A DNA stretch of 64,000 nt from contig NZ_QBUD01000011.1 of NCBI RefSeq assembly GCF_003058085.1, forward strand, positions 62,001 through 126,000. Reading direction: 5' to 3'. This stretch comes from Yoonia sediminilitoris. Its GTDB lineage: Bacteria > Pseudomonadota > Alphaproteobacteria > Rhodobacterales > Rhodobacteraceae. The notes beneath the pieces were generated by a model that did no database searches, had not been told where the DNA came from, and was given only the letters and a program-made list of their open reading frames with translations. Position numbers and translations under genes: made by a program. Position 1 is the first letter of the stretch, and each line of letters opens with the position of its first letter. Positions 26,501-35,223 of the stretch are shown here, one piece after another.

Positions 26501-28533
26501 TTCTGGTAGTAGGCCCGCCCATAATCTGCCAGATGCACCCCGCCATAATGGCGCCCCCGCTTTGCGTCGATTTGTGACAAAACAAGCCCCGCGAGGGGCG
26601 CACGCACTGCCGTAAGCGCGTGCAGACCTGATGCGACCAGCCGCTTGTCGGTCCTTTCCCACCGCACGTTATAAATCACCGCGTCACAATGTTGGGCCAG
26701 CAAACGCGCGTCTGGAACCGGCAGCACAGGAGGCGCGTCAAGAATAATGAAGTCATACTGCGCCCGCAATGCATCAAGAAATGCGCCGCAATCGTCGCTG
26801 GAAAACAGATCAGCGGGGTTCTGACGCATCGACGTGCTGGCAAGGATATCCGCACCCAGCCGGGGGTCGCGCGATGTGGCCTGAGACAGTGGAATCTGAC
26901 CCGCGACGACCTGCCCAAAATCATGCCCGTTGCAATCGAGGTAACGCAGGAACGAGGGCTGCCTGATATCCGCTTCCACTAGCAGGACATTCTTCTTTAG
27001 GCTGGCAAGGTGATGTGCCAACGCGATGGACTGGGTTGTCTTGCCCTCGCCCGCGACGCTGGATGTGGACAAAATGACCTGCGGAACCCGGTCCGGATCA
27101 GACAAAAGCAGTGACGTGCGCAGATTGCGGAATGCCTCTGCCGCCGCCGACATTGGTTTGGCGTTAAGGTAATCCAGAAGTTGCCCGGGCTTGCGGATTT
27201 TCAGGCGCGGCACCTGCGTCAGGACCTGTTCCCCGGTCGTTGATGCCATCCCTTCAGCACTCACAAACCCCTTGCGCAGGGCCGAACGCAGCAGCACAAT
27301 TGCCACCCCCAACGCGGAGCCCAGAAGTGTCGCCATAAGCAAAATCAACAGTTTGCGCGGGGCGACATACGTTCCAGCGGTGGCATGCGTCAGGATGCGG
27401 CTGTCTGCATGCTGCAAGCCGCGCTGGATGCTGGTTTCCTGTAGCCGGGCCAGAAATGTTTCATAAAGCACCCGTGTTGCGTCAGCTTCGCGGCGCAATT
27501 GTTGCTGTCTTACCAGCGTTGCGGATTGTTCGTCCAATTGCTGGTCGATACTGTCTTGAAACAACTTCAGGGCCGCCTCCTGTTCGGCAAACCGTGACAG
27601 TGATGCGGCCAGTCGCGCCCGTTCGTTCCCGGTGGATATGGGCGATATTGCGGGCTCTGCGCCAAGGTCAAGCAGCTTGCCTTGCGTGGATTGCATGGCG
27701 CGGCGGGTGTCCTGCAAACGGTTTTGCGTTTCAATGGACTGACGGCTGAGAGCTTCCAGCACGGCGGTATCGTTGGCCTGGTGCGACATGATCAGATCGT
27801 TGACGGCGGTTTCCTTGGCCTCCAGTTCGATTTGCAGGTCATAGACCCGTTCAGACAGCCAGTTCACCGCCGATTCGGTTGCCTGCTGCTTTGATGTGAT
27901 CTGGTCGGCGATGTAGGTTTGGGCCAGCGTATTGGCGATGGTTGCCGATTTTTGCGGATCGCCGGTTTGGGCGGTAATGCGGAAAATGTAGGTGTCGCGC
28001 AGCACATCGACGCGCAGCGCGTTGGTCAGGTTTTCGACGGTCTTGTCCACCACTGCCGCTTTGGTGGGCGGCGGCGGGACCTGTCCGGTCAGAAGGTTGC
28101 GTGCCTGATTGCGCATGCCCGTGACCGACCAGCGGGGAATCGGCGTCAGATGCCGGTTGAATGCGGGGTCATTCAGCAAGTCCAACGCGGCAATCACCTG
28201 TTCCAACAGGTGCCGCGACCGCAAGATCGCCACTTCGGTATTCAGACTGCTTTGGTCTGTCGTCAACCCGCGCGCCAGATCTTCGACTGCCGACATTGGC
28301 CCTGTTCGCGCATCAATTTCCAGTGTTGCCGTGGCCGCATAACGGGGGCTGGCAATCGCAAAAGCGTAATAGCCCGCCGCGACCACAGCCAGCAACGTCG
28401 TGCCGGTGATCAGCAGCTTGCCCTGCCAGACCCTGCGCACCAATTGCATCACGTCCAGCGGCTCGATCCGCTCGACCTCGATCGCGGACAGGTTCTGAAT
28501 CTTGAGCGTGGTATCTTCGACCAACTTTGCCAT
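26497..28533 (-). CDS. wzc: Polysaccharide co-polymerase / tyrosine autokinase (Wzc, ExoP type)
   Basis: This 678-residue inner-membrane protein controls chain length and export. It has a Wzz domain near the N-terminus (first membrane helix about 38-58), a long periplasmic coiled coil (about 190-390), a second helix (about 408-428) and a C-terminal BY-kinase: Walker A SVAGEGKTTQS at about 491-501, Walker A' VLLVEADIRQPS, Walker B FIILDAPPV. The last 20 residues carry four tyrosines (RHYGGVHLADYGRAYYQN), the autophosphorylation cluster. It is divergent from the flippase gene, with a CtrA-type box between them. Confidence 0.94.
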   Translation of the reverse strand: MAKLVEDTTLKIQNLSAIEVERIEPLDVMQLVRRVWQGKLLITGTTLLAVVAAGYYAFAIASPRYAATATLEIDARTGPMSAVEDLARGLTTDQSSLNTEVAILRSRHLLEQVIAALDLLNDPAFNRHLTPIPRWSVTGMRNQARNLLTGQVPPPPTKAAVVDKTVENLTNALRVDVLRDTYIFRITAQTGDPQKSATIANTLAQTYIADQITSKQQATESAVNWLSERVYDLQIELEAKETAVNDLIMSHQANDTAVLEALSRQSIETQNRLQDTRRAMQSTQGKLLDLGAEPAISPISTGNERARLAASLSRFAEQEAALKLFQDSIDQQLDEQSATLVRQQQLRREADATRVLYETFLARLQETSIQRGLQHADSRILTHATAGTYVAPRKLLILLMATLLGSALGVAIVLLRSALRKGFVSAEGMASTTGEQVLTQVPRLKIRKPGQLLDYLNAKPMSAAAEAFRNLRTSLLLSDPDRVPQVILSTSSVAGEGKTTQSIALAHHLASLKKNVLLVEADIRQPSFLRYLDCNGHDFGQVVAGQIPLSQATSRDPRLGADILASTSMRQNPADLFSSDDCGAFLDALRAQYDFIILDAPPVLPVPDARLLAQHCDAVIYNVRWERTDKRLVASGLHALTAVRAPLAGLVLSQIDAKRGRHYGGVHLADYGRAYYQN

Positions 28534-28577
28534 GGCTTCGCCTTTTGCTGCACTAGGGCCAATTCACCACGCAAGGG

Positions 28578-28592
28578 TTAACCTCATGTTAA
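28578..28592. promoter_or_regulatory. CtrA-type box between divergent wzc and flippase genes
   Basis: TTAA-CCTCATG-TTAA fits the CtrA full-site consensus TTAA-N7-TTAA. On the minus strand it reads TTAACATGAGGTTAACC. It lies 45 bases upstream of wzc and 24-69 bases upstream of the flippase start. Confidence 0.6.
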
Positions 28593-28660
28593 TCACAATG
28601 AATGACGAATGAAGCTTGAGTGTAGCGTCAGAACGGCGTGCTAAAGCGAGCGTCACATCA

Positions 28661-29920
28661 ATGATATTGTCCTATCTGTCGAGATTGGCAAAGGCCAGTG
28701 CAGCCCCGCTGATTGCGCTGCGTGGCGTCATCGTGGGTATCAATTTTGCTATCATGGTGGGCTTGGCCGGGTGGCTGGGTCTTGGTGTCTATGGTCAGTT
28801 GGCGGTGACATGGGGGCTGGCGCTTTTGGTGTCGGGCATCATCGGCGTTGGTGCGCCGCTGTTGTTGCTGCGCGCCTTGTCCGATGGCGACAAGATCCCG
28901 ATAGGGCGTTTGTGGATGATGACACTGGTCTATCCGGCGGGCATGTGTCTGGCGGGCTGGTGGCTGATGTCAGTCCTGTTGCCCACAATGCAGTGGGCCG
29001 TCATTTTTGGCGCAGCTTTTGCAGTTCATCTTTCTCAATGTCTGGCCAGCGTCATGCGCGCGCTGGGCAGCGTGTCATGGTCGATGTTCCTGCGCGACAG
29101 TGGGCCGCAGCTTGCCCTCGGGGTTGCCGGTTTTGCTGCTGCTGCGCAAAGCGCGCCAATCGTGGCCACAGCAGCCTTCCTGCTGGGTGGCGCGATCATT
29201 CCGGCGGGAATCTGGTGTTTGCGCCATCCAAAACGCGCCGAGGTTATCGGAGGCGCGCAAGCGCGGCCGTTTCCTAATGCACTTTGGGCCAATTCAGTGT
29301 TGGGTATGGGGGCCGCGCAGGCAGACATCATCGTCGGCGGTGCCTTTTTGTCACCTGAACAGATCGGGCTTTATGCCTTGCTGCGCCGGATCACCAATCT
29401 GGTGGTGTTGCCCGTCAGCGTGGCCACATGGGTGACATCGGTGCCAGTGGCCGCGGCGCACGGGGCGGGCGACCGGACAGCGCTTGCGCGACACAGCGCT
29501 CACGCCAGTCAGATTGCGATCATTCCCGGGATTGGCCTGTTGGTTGGCGCGGTCCTGGTCATGTTTTTGCTGCGGTCCTTTGGATTGCAGCAATGGGAAA
29601 ACGCGGGCGATCACTTGTTCCTGATCTTGCTGGGCAGTGCGCTTGTACAAATTAGCTTTGCGGCAAGCTTTACCGTCGCCACGCTTTGCCAGTTGGCGCA
29701 TTTCGCTGTCCTGTCCCGAATGCTGAGCATCGGGATCTACCTCTTAGTGGCCCTTCTGGCCGCGCCGCTTGGGCTGATGGCCAATGGGCTGGCTTATGTG
29801 ACTGGCGTGACAGCAGGCGGGCTGTTTTTATGGTGGATCGTGCTGCAAAGGGGTGGGATTGATACATCACTGATGGCGCTTTTTACGCGGAAAAAGGGGG
29901 CGGTATGGAAAACCTCCTGA
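28661..29920 (+). CDS. Polysaccharide flippase (Wzx/MATE-like)
   Basis: This protein of 419 residues has 12 or so hydrophobic helices and belongs to the oligosaccharide flippase superfamily that moves undecaprenyl-linked repeat units across the inner membrane. The ATG at 28661 (MILSYLSRLAKASAAPL) is chosen; a TTG at 28616 would add 15 residues. It overlaps the next gene by 16 bases. Its place between the Wzc and polymerase genes supports a Wzx role. Confidence 0.85.
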   Translation: MILSYLSRLAKASAAPLIALRGVIVGINFAIMVGLAGWLGLGVYGQLAVTWGLALLVSGIIGVGAPLLLLRALSDGDKIPIGRLWMMTLVYPAGMCLAGWWLMSVLLPTMQWAVIFGAAFAVHLSQCLASVMRALGSVSWSMFLRDSGPQLALGVAGFAAAAQSAPIVATAAFLLGGAIIPAGIWCLRHPKRAEVIGGAQARPFPNALWANSVLGMGAAQADIIVGGAFLSPEQIGLYALLRRITNLVVLPVSVATWVTSVPVAAAHGAGDRTALARHSAHASQIAIIPGIGLLVGAVLVMFLLRSFGLQQWENAGDHLFLILLGSALVQISFAASFTVATLCQLAHFAVLSRMLSIGIYLLVALLAAPLGLMANGLAYVTGVTAGGLFLWWIVLQRGGIDTSLMALFTRKKGAVWKTS

Positions 29921-31269
29921 TTATTGCGTTGGGCGTGCTGGCCTGTTGGGTGCCTTTGGTTTTAGGGCAAAGGCACGGGATCATCCGTCTGGTATCCCCA
30001 ATGCATCTGGTTGCTTACTTCTGCTTTTTCGGGTTCCTGCTGAAGGTCAGCACATATGCTATTTTCCCTCAGTTCGCGTTTTTCCGGCGTTTTGTGGAAA
30101 ACTCTTGGGGGGACCAGCTTGGTGCGCTTTATCTGACGCTGTTCGTGTTGATGCTGTGCGCAGGATACCGGGTGGCGTGCGCGCGCACCAGCCGGGCCGA
30201 TGCCGCTGCCGCCGCGCGCATCATGGCGGGACATATTCAGGGGACGGGTTGGCTGGTTGCTGTCGCAGTGGGGTTTGCTGCGGGCACCATCGCCGTCATC
30301 TTGCAGGCGCGGGGTGTCTCTGCGCTTGATCCGGGGGTGGTCACGGCGCTGAACAGCGACAAGCAGATCAACGTCAATGCAAATGGCGTCGGGGCGACGC
30401 TGGCGGGGATCAAGACGTTCTTTATTGTGCCCAAATGCGCCTTTGTGATGTTGCTGGCGCACGCGATTGTCACCGGCAGCCGCTGGATTGCCGCGCTGGC
30501 GCTGTGTCTGGGTGGATTGTTGGTCTTCATCGCGCTTTTGTCCGGCGACCGGTTCGAACTGGTAGAATTGATGATTTTCGCACTTGCCACAGCGATGATT
30601 TTGGGCATGCGTCTGTCTGCGCGCAGACTGGTACCGGCGGGTGTGGCGCTGCTCTGCCTTGGGGCTGTGTCGGGATATATGACGCAGTTGCGCCTTGGTG
30701 TTGAGATCGGGTCAACCAGTGGGCTGTTGCTGCGTCAAATCGTGGGGTCCACCTATTTTCTGGATATCAACGCCGCTGTCATGGTCACAGACCGCGTTGA
30801 AACCGGCCAGATGCTGCTGGGGCAAAGCTATGGTTGGTGGAGCTTTGGCTGGGTGCCGCGGGCAATCTGGATTGACAAGCCTGCGATTGACCTGGGTGCA
30901 TTCTTTAAGCGCGAGGTGATGCAGGTCTATACCGGCGGTGCCCATAACGTCACCGGCCCCGGTGAAGCCTATATCAACTTTGGCTGGGCAGGTGTTTGTG
31001 TGGGCTTCATCCTTGGTTGGGTTTACCGCAAGGGTGAAGAATTCCTGCTCTCGCCCCTCGCCGCATTCCGGCAGGGCGCTTTTGTGTTCTACCCACTGGT
31101 TTTCTACCCGTTCGTTCAGGCGACGCTGCAATCCTCGTTTAGTGCGTTCATCGTCGGGGCGGCTGCGCAAAGCGTTCTTATCATTGCGATGATCCGGATT
31201 TTCATGGTCCGCTATGCCCTTTGGATTCCCCCCTTTCACCAAAATCGGAGCCGTCTCTATGTTGCTTAG
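29905..31269 (+). CDS. O-antigen/exopolysaccharide polymerase (Wzy-like)
   Basis: This 454-residue protein has about ten transmembrane helices and a large periplasmic loop between residues about 270 and 340 (VMVTDRVETGQMLLGQSYGW to NVTGPGEAYINFGWAG), the pattern of Wzy polymerases. The sequence of Wzy proteins is poorly conserved, so the call relies on topology, the GEAYxNFGWAG motif and gene context. AGGGGGCGGT precedes the ATG. It overlaps the flippase gene and the next acyltransferase gene. Confidence 0.8.
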   Translation: MENLLIIALGVLACWVPLVLGQRHGIIRLVSPMHLVAYFCFFGFLLKVSTYAIFPQFAFFRRFVENSWGDQLGALYLTLFVLMLCAGYRVACARTSRADAAAAARIMAGHIQGTGWLVAVAVGFAAGTIAVILQARGVSALDPGVVTALNSDKQINVNANGVGATLAGIKTFFIVPKCAFVMLLAHAIVTGSRWIAALALCLGGLLVFIALLSGDRFELVELMIFALATAMILGMRLSARRLVPAGVALLCLGAVSGYMTQLRLGVEIGSTSGLLLRQIVGSTYFLDINAAVMVTDRVETGQMLLGQSYGWWSFGWVPRAIWIDKPAIDLGAFFKREVMQVYTGGAHNVTGPGEAYINFGWAGVCVGFILGWVYRKGEEFLLSPLAAFRQGAFVFYPLVFYPFVQATLQSSFSAFIVGAAAQSVLIIAMIRIFMVRYALWIPPFHQNRSRLYVA

Positions 31270-31882
31270 ATCAACACTCAAATCGGTCTATTGGGCGGGT
31301 CGGGCCGGTGCTACTGCCTTGCGCCGCATCCGCCTGCTTGCCGCGACACGGATGCATCGGGCCACCCTTGCCACTGTCGGGCGGGGGTCGCGGTTTCAGC
31401 CCGGGGTCCGCTTTGCCAGCCCGGACAGGGTCAGCGTGGGCGAGGATTGTTATTTCTGGCGCGGGTGCAATGCCTCTGCCGAACTGTCGGACGCGCCATT
31501 AATTATCGAGGACGGTGTGCAGATCAACCGCGATGTGCATCTGGATACCACTGGCGGGCTGACCCTTGGGGCAGGCGTGCTGATTTCGGAAGGCGTGGTG
31601 ATTTACACCCATGATCACGGGCTCGACCCACGCGCAGCCCCACGAATGCTGCCCAAAACCATTGCCGCGGATGTCTGGATCGGCATGCGCGCAGTCATTA
31701 TGCCGCAATGCCGCCGCATCGGGCGCGGTGCGGTGGTGGGGGCGGGTGCCGTGGTGGTGCATGATGTGCCCGAAATGGCGATTGTCGGGGGAAATCCGGC
31801 GCGCATCCTGCGCTATCGCGATGATATGCGCGACGAATCCGAGGAGCCTGATTATATCTCTGTGATAGGGGCACGCGCGTGA
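31259..31882 (+). CDS. Hexapeptide-repeat acyltransferase
   Basis: This 207-residue protein has a left-handed beta-helix made of hexapeptide repeats (about residues 60-190), including VGEDCYFWRG, IIEDGVQINRDV, VWIGMRAVIMPQCRRIG and VVGAGAVVVHDVP, as in maltose- and virginiamycin-type O-acetyltransferases. The catalytic His lies in IYTHDHGLD. It would acetylate the repeat unit. The ATG at 31259 overlaps the polymerase stop and has GGAG 9 bases upstream. Confidence 0.87.
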   Translation: MLLRSTLKSVYWAGRAGATALRRIRLLAATRMHRATLATVGRGSRFQPGVRFASPDRVSVGEDCYFWRGCNASAELSDAPLIIEDGVQINRDVHLDTTGGLTLGAGVLISEGVVIYTHDHGLDPRAAPRMLPKTIAADVWIGMRAVIMPQCRRIGRGAVVGAGAVVVHDVPEMAIVGGNPARILRYRDDMRDESEEPDYISVIGARA

Positions 31883-33015
31883 AAATCCTCCATGTTGCAC
31901 CGTCTTATTTCCCTGCAACAAAATGGGGTGGGCCAATCTGGTCAACAAAGGCGATTTGCGACGGGCTCGACCAGACGCCGGGCTTTGTTGTCCGGGTCCT
32001 GACGACGGATGCGGCCAGCCCCGCCCCGCGCGACAGGGTGGCACCGGCAGAATTGCCCTATAGGGTGGACTATGCGCGACGGGTGGCGGGCCACAGCATT
32101 GCACCCGGCCTTTTGGCGCGATTACCGACGGCTGTTGCATGGGCCGACGTGGTTCATCTGACCGCCACCTATAATTTCCCGACGCTGCCAACGATGGCTA
32201 TTGCGCGCACGTTGGGCAAACCGCTGGTCTGGTCGCCACGCGGCGCGCTTCAGGCGACGGCAAGCTGGGAGGATGCCCCGCGCAAAGGTGCGAAGGCAAC
32301 GTTTGAGCGTCTGGCACAGCTGCTGCGCCCGCGCGATACGGTGTTGCATGTGACATCTGACGCAGAGGCCGCAGAAAGTGTGACCCGCCTGCCGGATATT
32401 CAGACAGCGATGATCCCCAATTGTGTGGCGATTCCGACCTTGCAGCTGCGCGCGCCCCGAAAAGGCAACGGGTTGCGCCTGCTTTGTCTGGGGCGGATAC
32501 ACCCCAAAAAAGGTATAGACCTGCTGATTGACGCGCTGGCGCATTTGCCCGGGGCGGTGACTTTGGACATCTACGGCACAGGCGATGCCGATTATGTCCA
32601 AGCGCTTCGCAGTCTTGCGCAGCCCATGGGGGCGCGCATCCGCTTTCACGGCCATGTAGAGCGGGAACAGAAAACCGCGGCCTTTGCGAACGCTGACCTG
32701 TTCGTGCTGCCCAGTCATTCAGAGAACTTCGGGATCGTTGTGGCAGAGGCATTGGCGCACGCCGTACCCGTCCTGACCACAACAGCGACCCCTTGGACGG
32801 GATTACAGCGCATGCAGTGTGGCCGCTGCATGTCTCTGTATGATCATGATTTGCGGGACGAGATTACGCAACTGGCAGGGCAGGACCTTGCTGCGATGGG
32901 GCGATGCGGGCGCGACTGGATGCGCCGCGGCTTTTCCTCCTCGGCCATGACTGCCGCCTTTTGCGCCCTTTACCAGCGCCTTCTGGTGGCACCTTCAGCA
33001 CTGGTGACAGCATGA
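31879..33015 (+). CDS. Glycosyltransferase family 4
   Basis: This 378-residue GT-B protein has the N-terminal VAPSYFPATKWGGPI acceptor-side segment and the C-terminal GT4 motif: GRIHPKKGIDLLIDAL (about 202-217), then PSHSENFGIVVAEALAHAVPV with the conserved E-x7-E pair. It transfers a sugar from a nucleotide donor during repeat-unit assembly in the cytosol. The start is GTG overlapping the acyltransferase stop. The gene overlaps the next by 4 bases. Confidence 0.9.
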   Translation: MKILHVAPSYFPATKWGGPIWSTKAICDGLDQTPGFVVRVLTTDAASPAPRDRVAPAELPYRVDYARRVAGHSIAPGLLARLPTAVAWADVVHLTATYNFPTLPTMAIARTLGKPLVWSPRGALQATASWEDAPRKGAKATFERLAQLLRPRDTVLHVTSDAEAAESVTRLPDIQTAMIPNCVAIPTLQLRAPRKGNGLRLLCLGRIHPKKGIDLLIDALAHLPGAVTLDIYGTGDADYVQALRSLAQPMGARIRFHGHVEREQKTAAFANADLFVLPSHSENFGIVVAEALAHAVPVLTTTATPWTGLQRMQCGRCMSLYDHDLRDEITQLAGQDLAAMGRCGRDWMRRGFSSSAMTAAFCALYQRLLVAPSALVTA

Positions 33016-33554
33016 GTGCGCAGGCGGACATACGCGCAAACCGAAGCACCCGCGTCTGGTCCTTCCAAACCCAGTTGGCCCGCCTGTGCTGGGGCCTGTC
33101 CTTGCCACTGTTTCGGTTCAGCCCGCGCCCGCTTTGGGCTTGGCGGGTATGGCTGTTGCGCCTGTTTGGTGCGCAGATCGGGCGGGCGGTCCATATCCAC
33201 CCCACTGTGCGGATTACCATGCCTTGGCATCTGCGCATTGATGACGAGGCCGCAGTAGGCGACCGGGCCATTCTATATGCGCTGGGAATGATCCATATCG
33301 AGGCCCGCGCGACCGTATCGCAATATGCGCATCTGTGCGCGGGCAGTCACGACCATCGCGACCCCGCGCGACCACTTCTGCGTCTGCCGATTTTTGTCGG
33401 GGCCGATGCGTGGGTCTGCGCCGATGCCTTTGTCGGGCCTGATGTGCGGATCGGGGCCGGGGCCATTCTGGGGGCGCGTGCCGTGGCGATGCGTGATTTG
33501 CCCGCAGGACAGCTTGGGGTCGGTAATCCGATGCAGGTGCGGGCCAAGTTATGA
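33012..33554 (+). CDS. WcaF-like hexapeptide acetyltransferase
   Basis: This 180-residue protein resembles the colanic acid acetyltransferase WcaF: an N-terminal helical segment (WSFQTQLARLCWGLSLPLF) is followed by hexapeptide repeats (about 55-175) with HIHPTVRITMPWHL, the catalytic His in AGSHDHRDP, and FVGADAWVCADAFVGPDVRIG. It would O-acetylate the polysaccharide. The ATG at 33012 overlaps the GT4 stop; the frame is open further upstream within the GT4 gene. Confidence 0.88.
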   Translation: MSAQADIRANRSTRVWSFQTQLARLCWGLSLPLFRFSPRPLWAWRVWLLRLFGAQIGRAVHIHPTVRITMPWHLRIDDEAAVGDRAILYALGMIHIEARATVSQYAHLCAGSHDHRDPARPLLRLPIFVGADAWVCADAFVGPDVRIGAGAILGARAVAMRDLPAGQLGVGNPMQVRAKL

Positions 33555-34477
33555 CCGAACTGACCGCTATCATCCTGACCAAGAACGAAGAATTGCACAT
33601 CGCCCGCGCGATCGCGTCGGTGCGCGCAATTGCGACACAAATTCTGGTCGTTGACAGCGGCTCAACCGACCAGACGGTTGCACTGGCGCAGCAGGCAGGT
33701 GCCCGCGTCTTGCAGAACCCATGGCGGAACTATGCATCACAGTTCAATTGGGGACTTGATCAGATCGGGGGCGCATCAGGCTGGGTCTTGCGGCTTGATG
33801 CCGATGAAATCGTGACGCCGGAGCTTGCCGCGCAAATCCAAAATGGTCTGGCGAAAATTTCTGACGCGGTTGACGGGGTCCATGTGGGCCGTCGCATGTG
33901 TTTTCAGGGCTGCCCTATCAGGTTTGGTGGTTTGTTTCCGACTGCGATGCTGCGCCTTTTTCGCAATGGGCGCGGGCGCTGCGAAGACCGCTGGATGGAT
34001 GAACATATCATTGTCACCGGGGGCACGGTGGCATGGTCAGGCTGTATCATTGATGACAACCGCAAGCCGCTTGATTGGTGGATTGACAAGCACAACGGAT
34101 ATGCCAGCCGCGAGGTCGTTGATATTCTCAATTGTCAATACAGGTTTTTGCCGCAGGTCGGTCGCGACCGTCTCAATGACGGGCAAGCGGGCGCAAAACG
34201 CTGGGTCAAGGACCATATCTATGGGCGGTTGCCCGGTGGTCTGCGTGCGGGGTTGTATTTTTTGTACCGCTACATTGCCCGCCTGGGTTTTCTCGACGGG
34301 CCGCAGGGCCGGTCGTTTCATGTGCTGCAAGGGTTTTGGTACCGCTATCTGGTCGATGCCAAGCTGTCCGAGGTCCGCGCCCATATGAAAACCACGGGCG
34401 CAAGCCCCCCCGACGCAATCCGGACCGTGCTGGGTATCGCGGTCGAGGCTGACATCCAAAGAAAGGTTGCCGCATGA
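33551..34477 (+). CDS. Glycosyltransferase family 2 (WaaE/KdtX-like)
   Basis: This 308-residue GT-A protein begins LTAIILTKNEELHIARAI, with the donor site LRLDADEIVTPEL (DxD-like) at about residues 79-91 and a C-terminal amphipathic part (LYFLYRYIARLGFLDGPQG) that may touch the membrane. It resembles the WaaE/KdtX subgroup of beta-glycosyltransferases. It overlaps both neighbours by 4 bases, consistent with one translationally coupled operon. Confidence 0.9.
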   Translation: MTELTAIILTKNEELHIARAIASVRAIATQILVVDSGSTDQTVALAQQAGARVLQNPWRNYASQFNWGLDQIGGASGWVLRLDADEIVTPELAAQIQNGLAKISDAVDGVHVGRRMCFQGCPIRFGGLFPTAMLRLFRNGRGRCEDRWMDEHIIVTGGTVAWSGCIIDDNRKPLDWWIDKHNGYASREVVDILNCQYRFLPQVGRDRLNDGQAGAKRWVKDHIYGRLPGGLRAGLYFLYRYIARLGFLDGPQGRSFHVLQGFWYRYLVDAKLSEVRAHMKTTGASPPDAIRTVLGIAVEADIQRKVAA

Positions 34478-35223
34478 AAATCTCTGTTGTGACAGCCGTC
34501 AGAAATGGCGGCGATGCACTGGCCCAATCCGTGCAAAGCCTGTGCGCCCAAACCCACCGTGATATTGAACATGTGGTGCAGGATGGTGGATCCACTGACG
34601 GCACGCTGGACTATCTGCGCGACCATGGCCATCCAAGCATGGCGCTGTTGTCGCAACCCGATACGGGGATTTATGACGCGATCAACATGGGCATTTCCCG
34701 CGCGCAAGGTGACATCGTTGGCCTTTTGCATGCTGATGATTATCTGGCAGGCCCAGACGTGCTGGCCCGTGTGACAGACGCATTCGCGGACCCCGATATT
34801 GATGGCATCTATGGCGATCTGGAATATGTGTCGCGCGAGGATGCCAACCGGGTGATCCGCTATTGGAAGGCGGGCGAATTTGCGCAGCAGCGGCTGAAAC
34901 GCGGCTGGATGCCGCCGCATCCGACGCTGTATTTGCGTTATCGCGTGTTCCAGAAGGCAGGACTTTATGACACCAGCTACCGGATTTCGGGGGATTATGA
35001 CAGCATGCTGCGCTGGCTGACCCAAGGCCGTGTCCGGTTGGCCTATATCCCGCATGTCATGGTGCGGATGCGTATCGGTGGCACAAGCAACAAGTCTTTT
35101 GCGCAAATGCTGCGCAAGAGCCGCGAGGATTACCGCGCCATCCGGCGGCACAAGGTGGGCGGTGTCGGCACGCTGGTCGCCAAAAACTTGTCAAAGCTGC
35201 CACAATTCGGTGCGCGACGCTAA
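34474..35223 (+). CDS. Glycosyltransferase family 2
   Basis: This 249-residue GT-A protein starts MKISVVTAVRNGGDALAQSV, has QDGGSTDGTLDYL and the metal site LLHADDYLAGPD (about 86-97), then GDLEYVSRED and a GDYDSMLRWL motif typical of the WcaA/PssE-like group. It is the last plus-strand gene of the polysaccharide operon and overlaps the convergent CdsA-like gene by 4 bases. Confidence 0.9.
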   Translation: MKISVVTAVRNGGDALAQSVQSLCAQTHRDIEHVVQDGGSTDGTLDYLRDHGHPSMALLSQPDTGIYDAINMGISRAQGDIVGLLHADDYLAGPDVLARVTDAFADPDIDGIYGDLEYVSREDANRVIRYWKAGEFAQQRLKRGWMPPHPTLYLRYRVFQKAGLYDTSYRISGDYDSMLRWLTQGRVRLAYIPHVMVRMRIGGTSNKSFAQMLRKSREDYRAIRRHKVGGVGTLVAKNLSKLPQFGARR

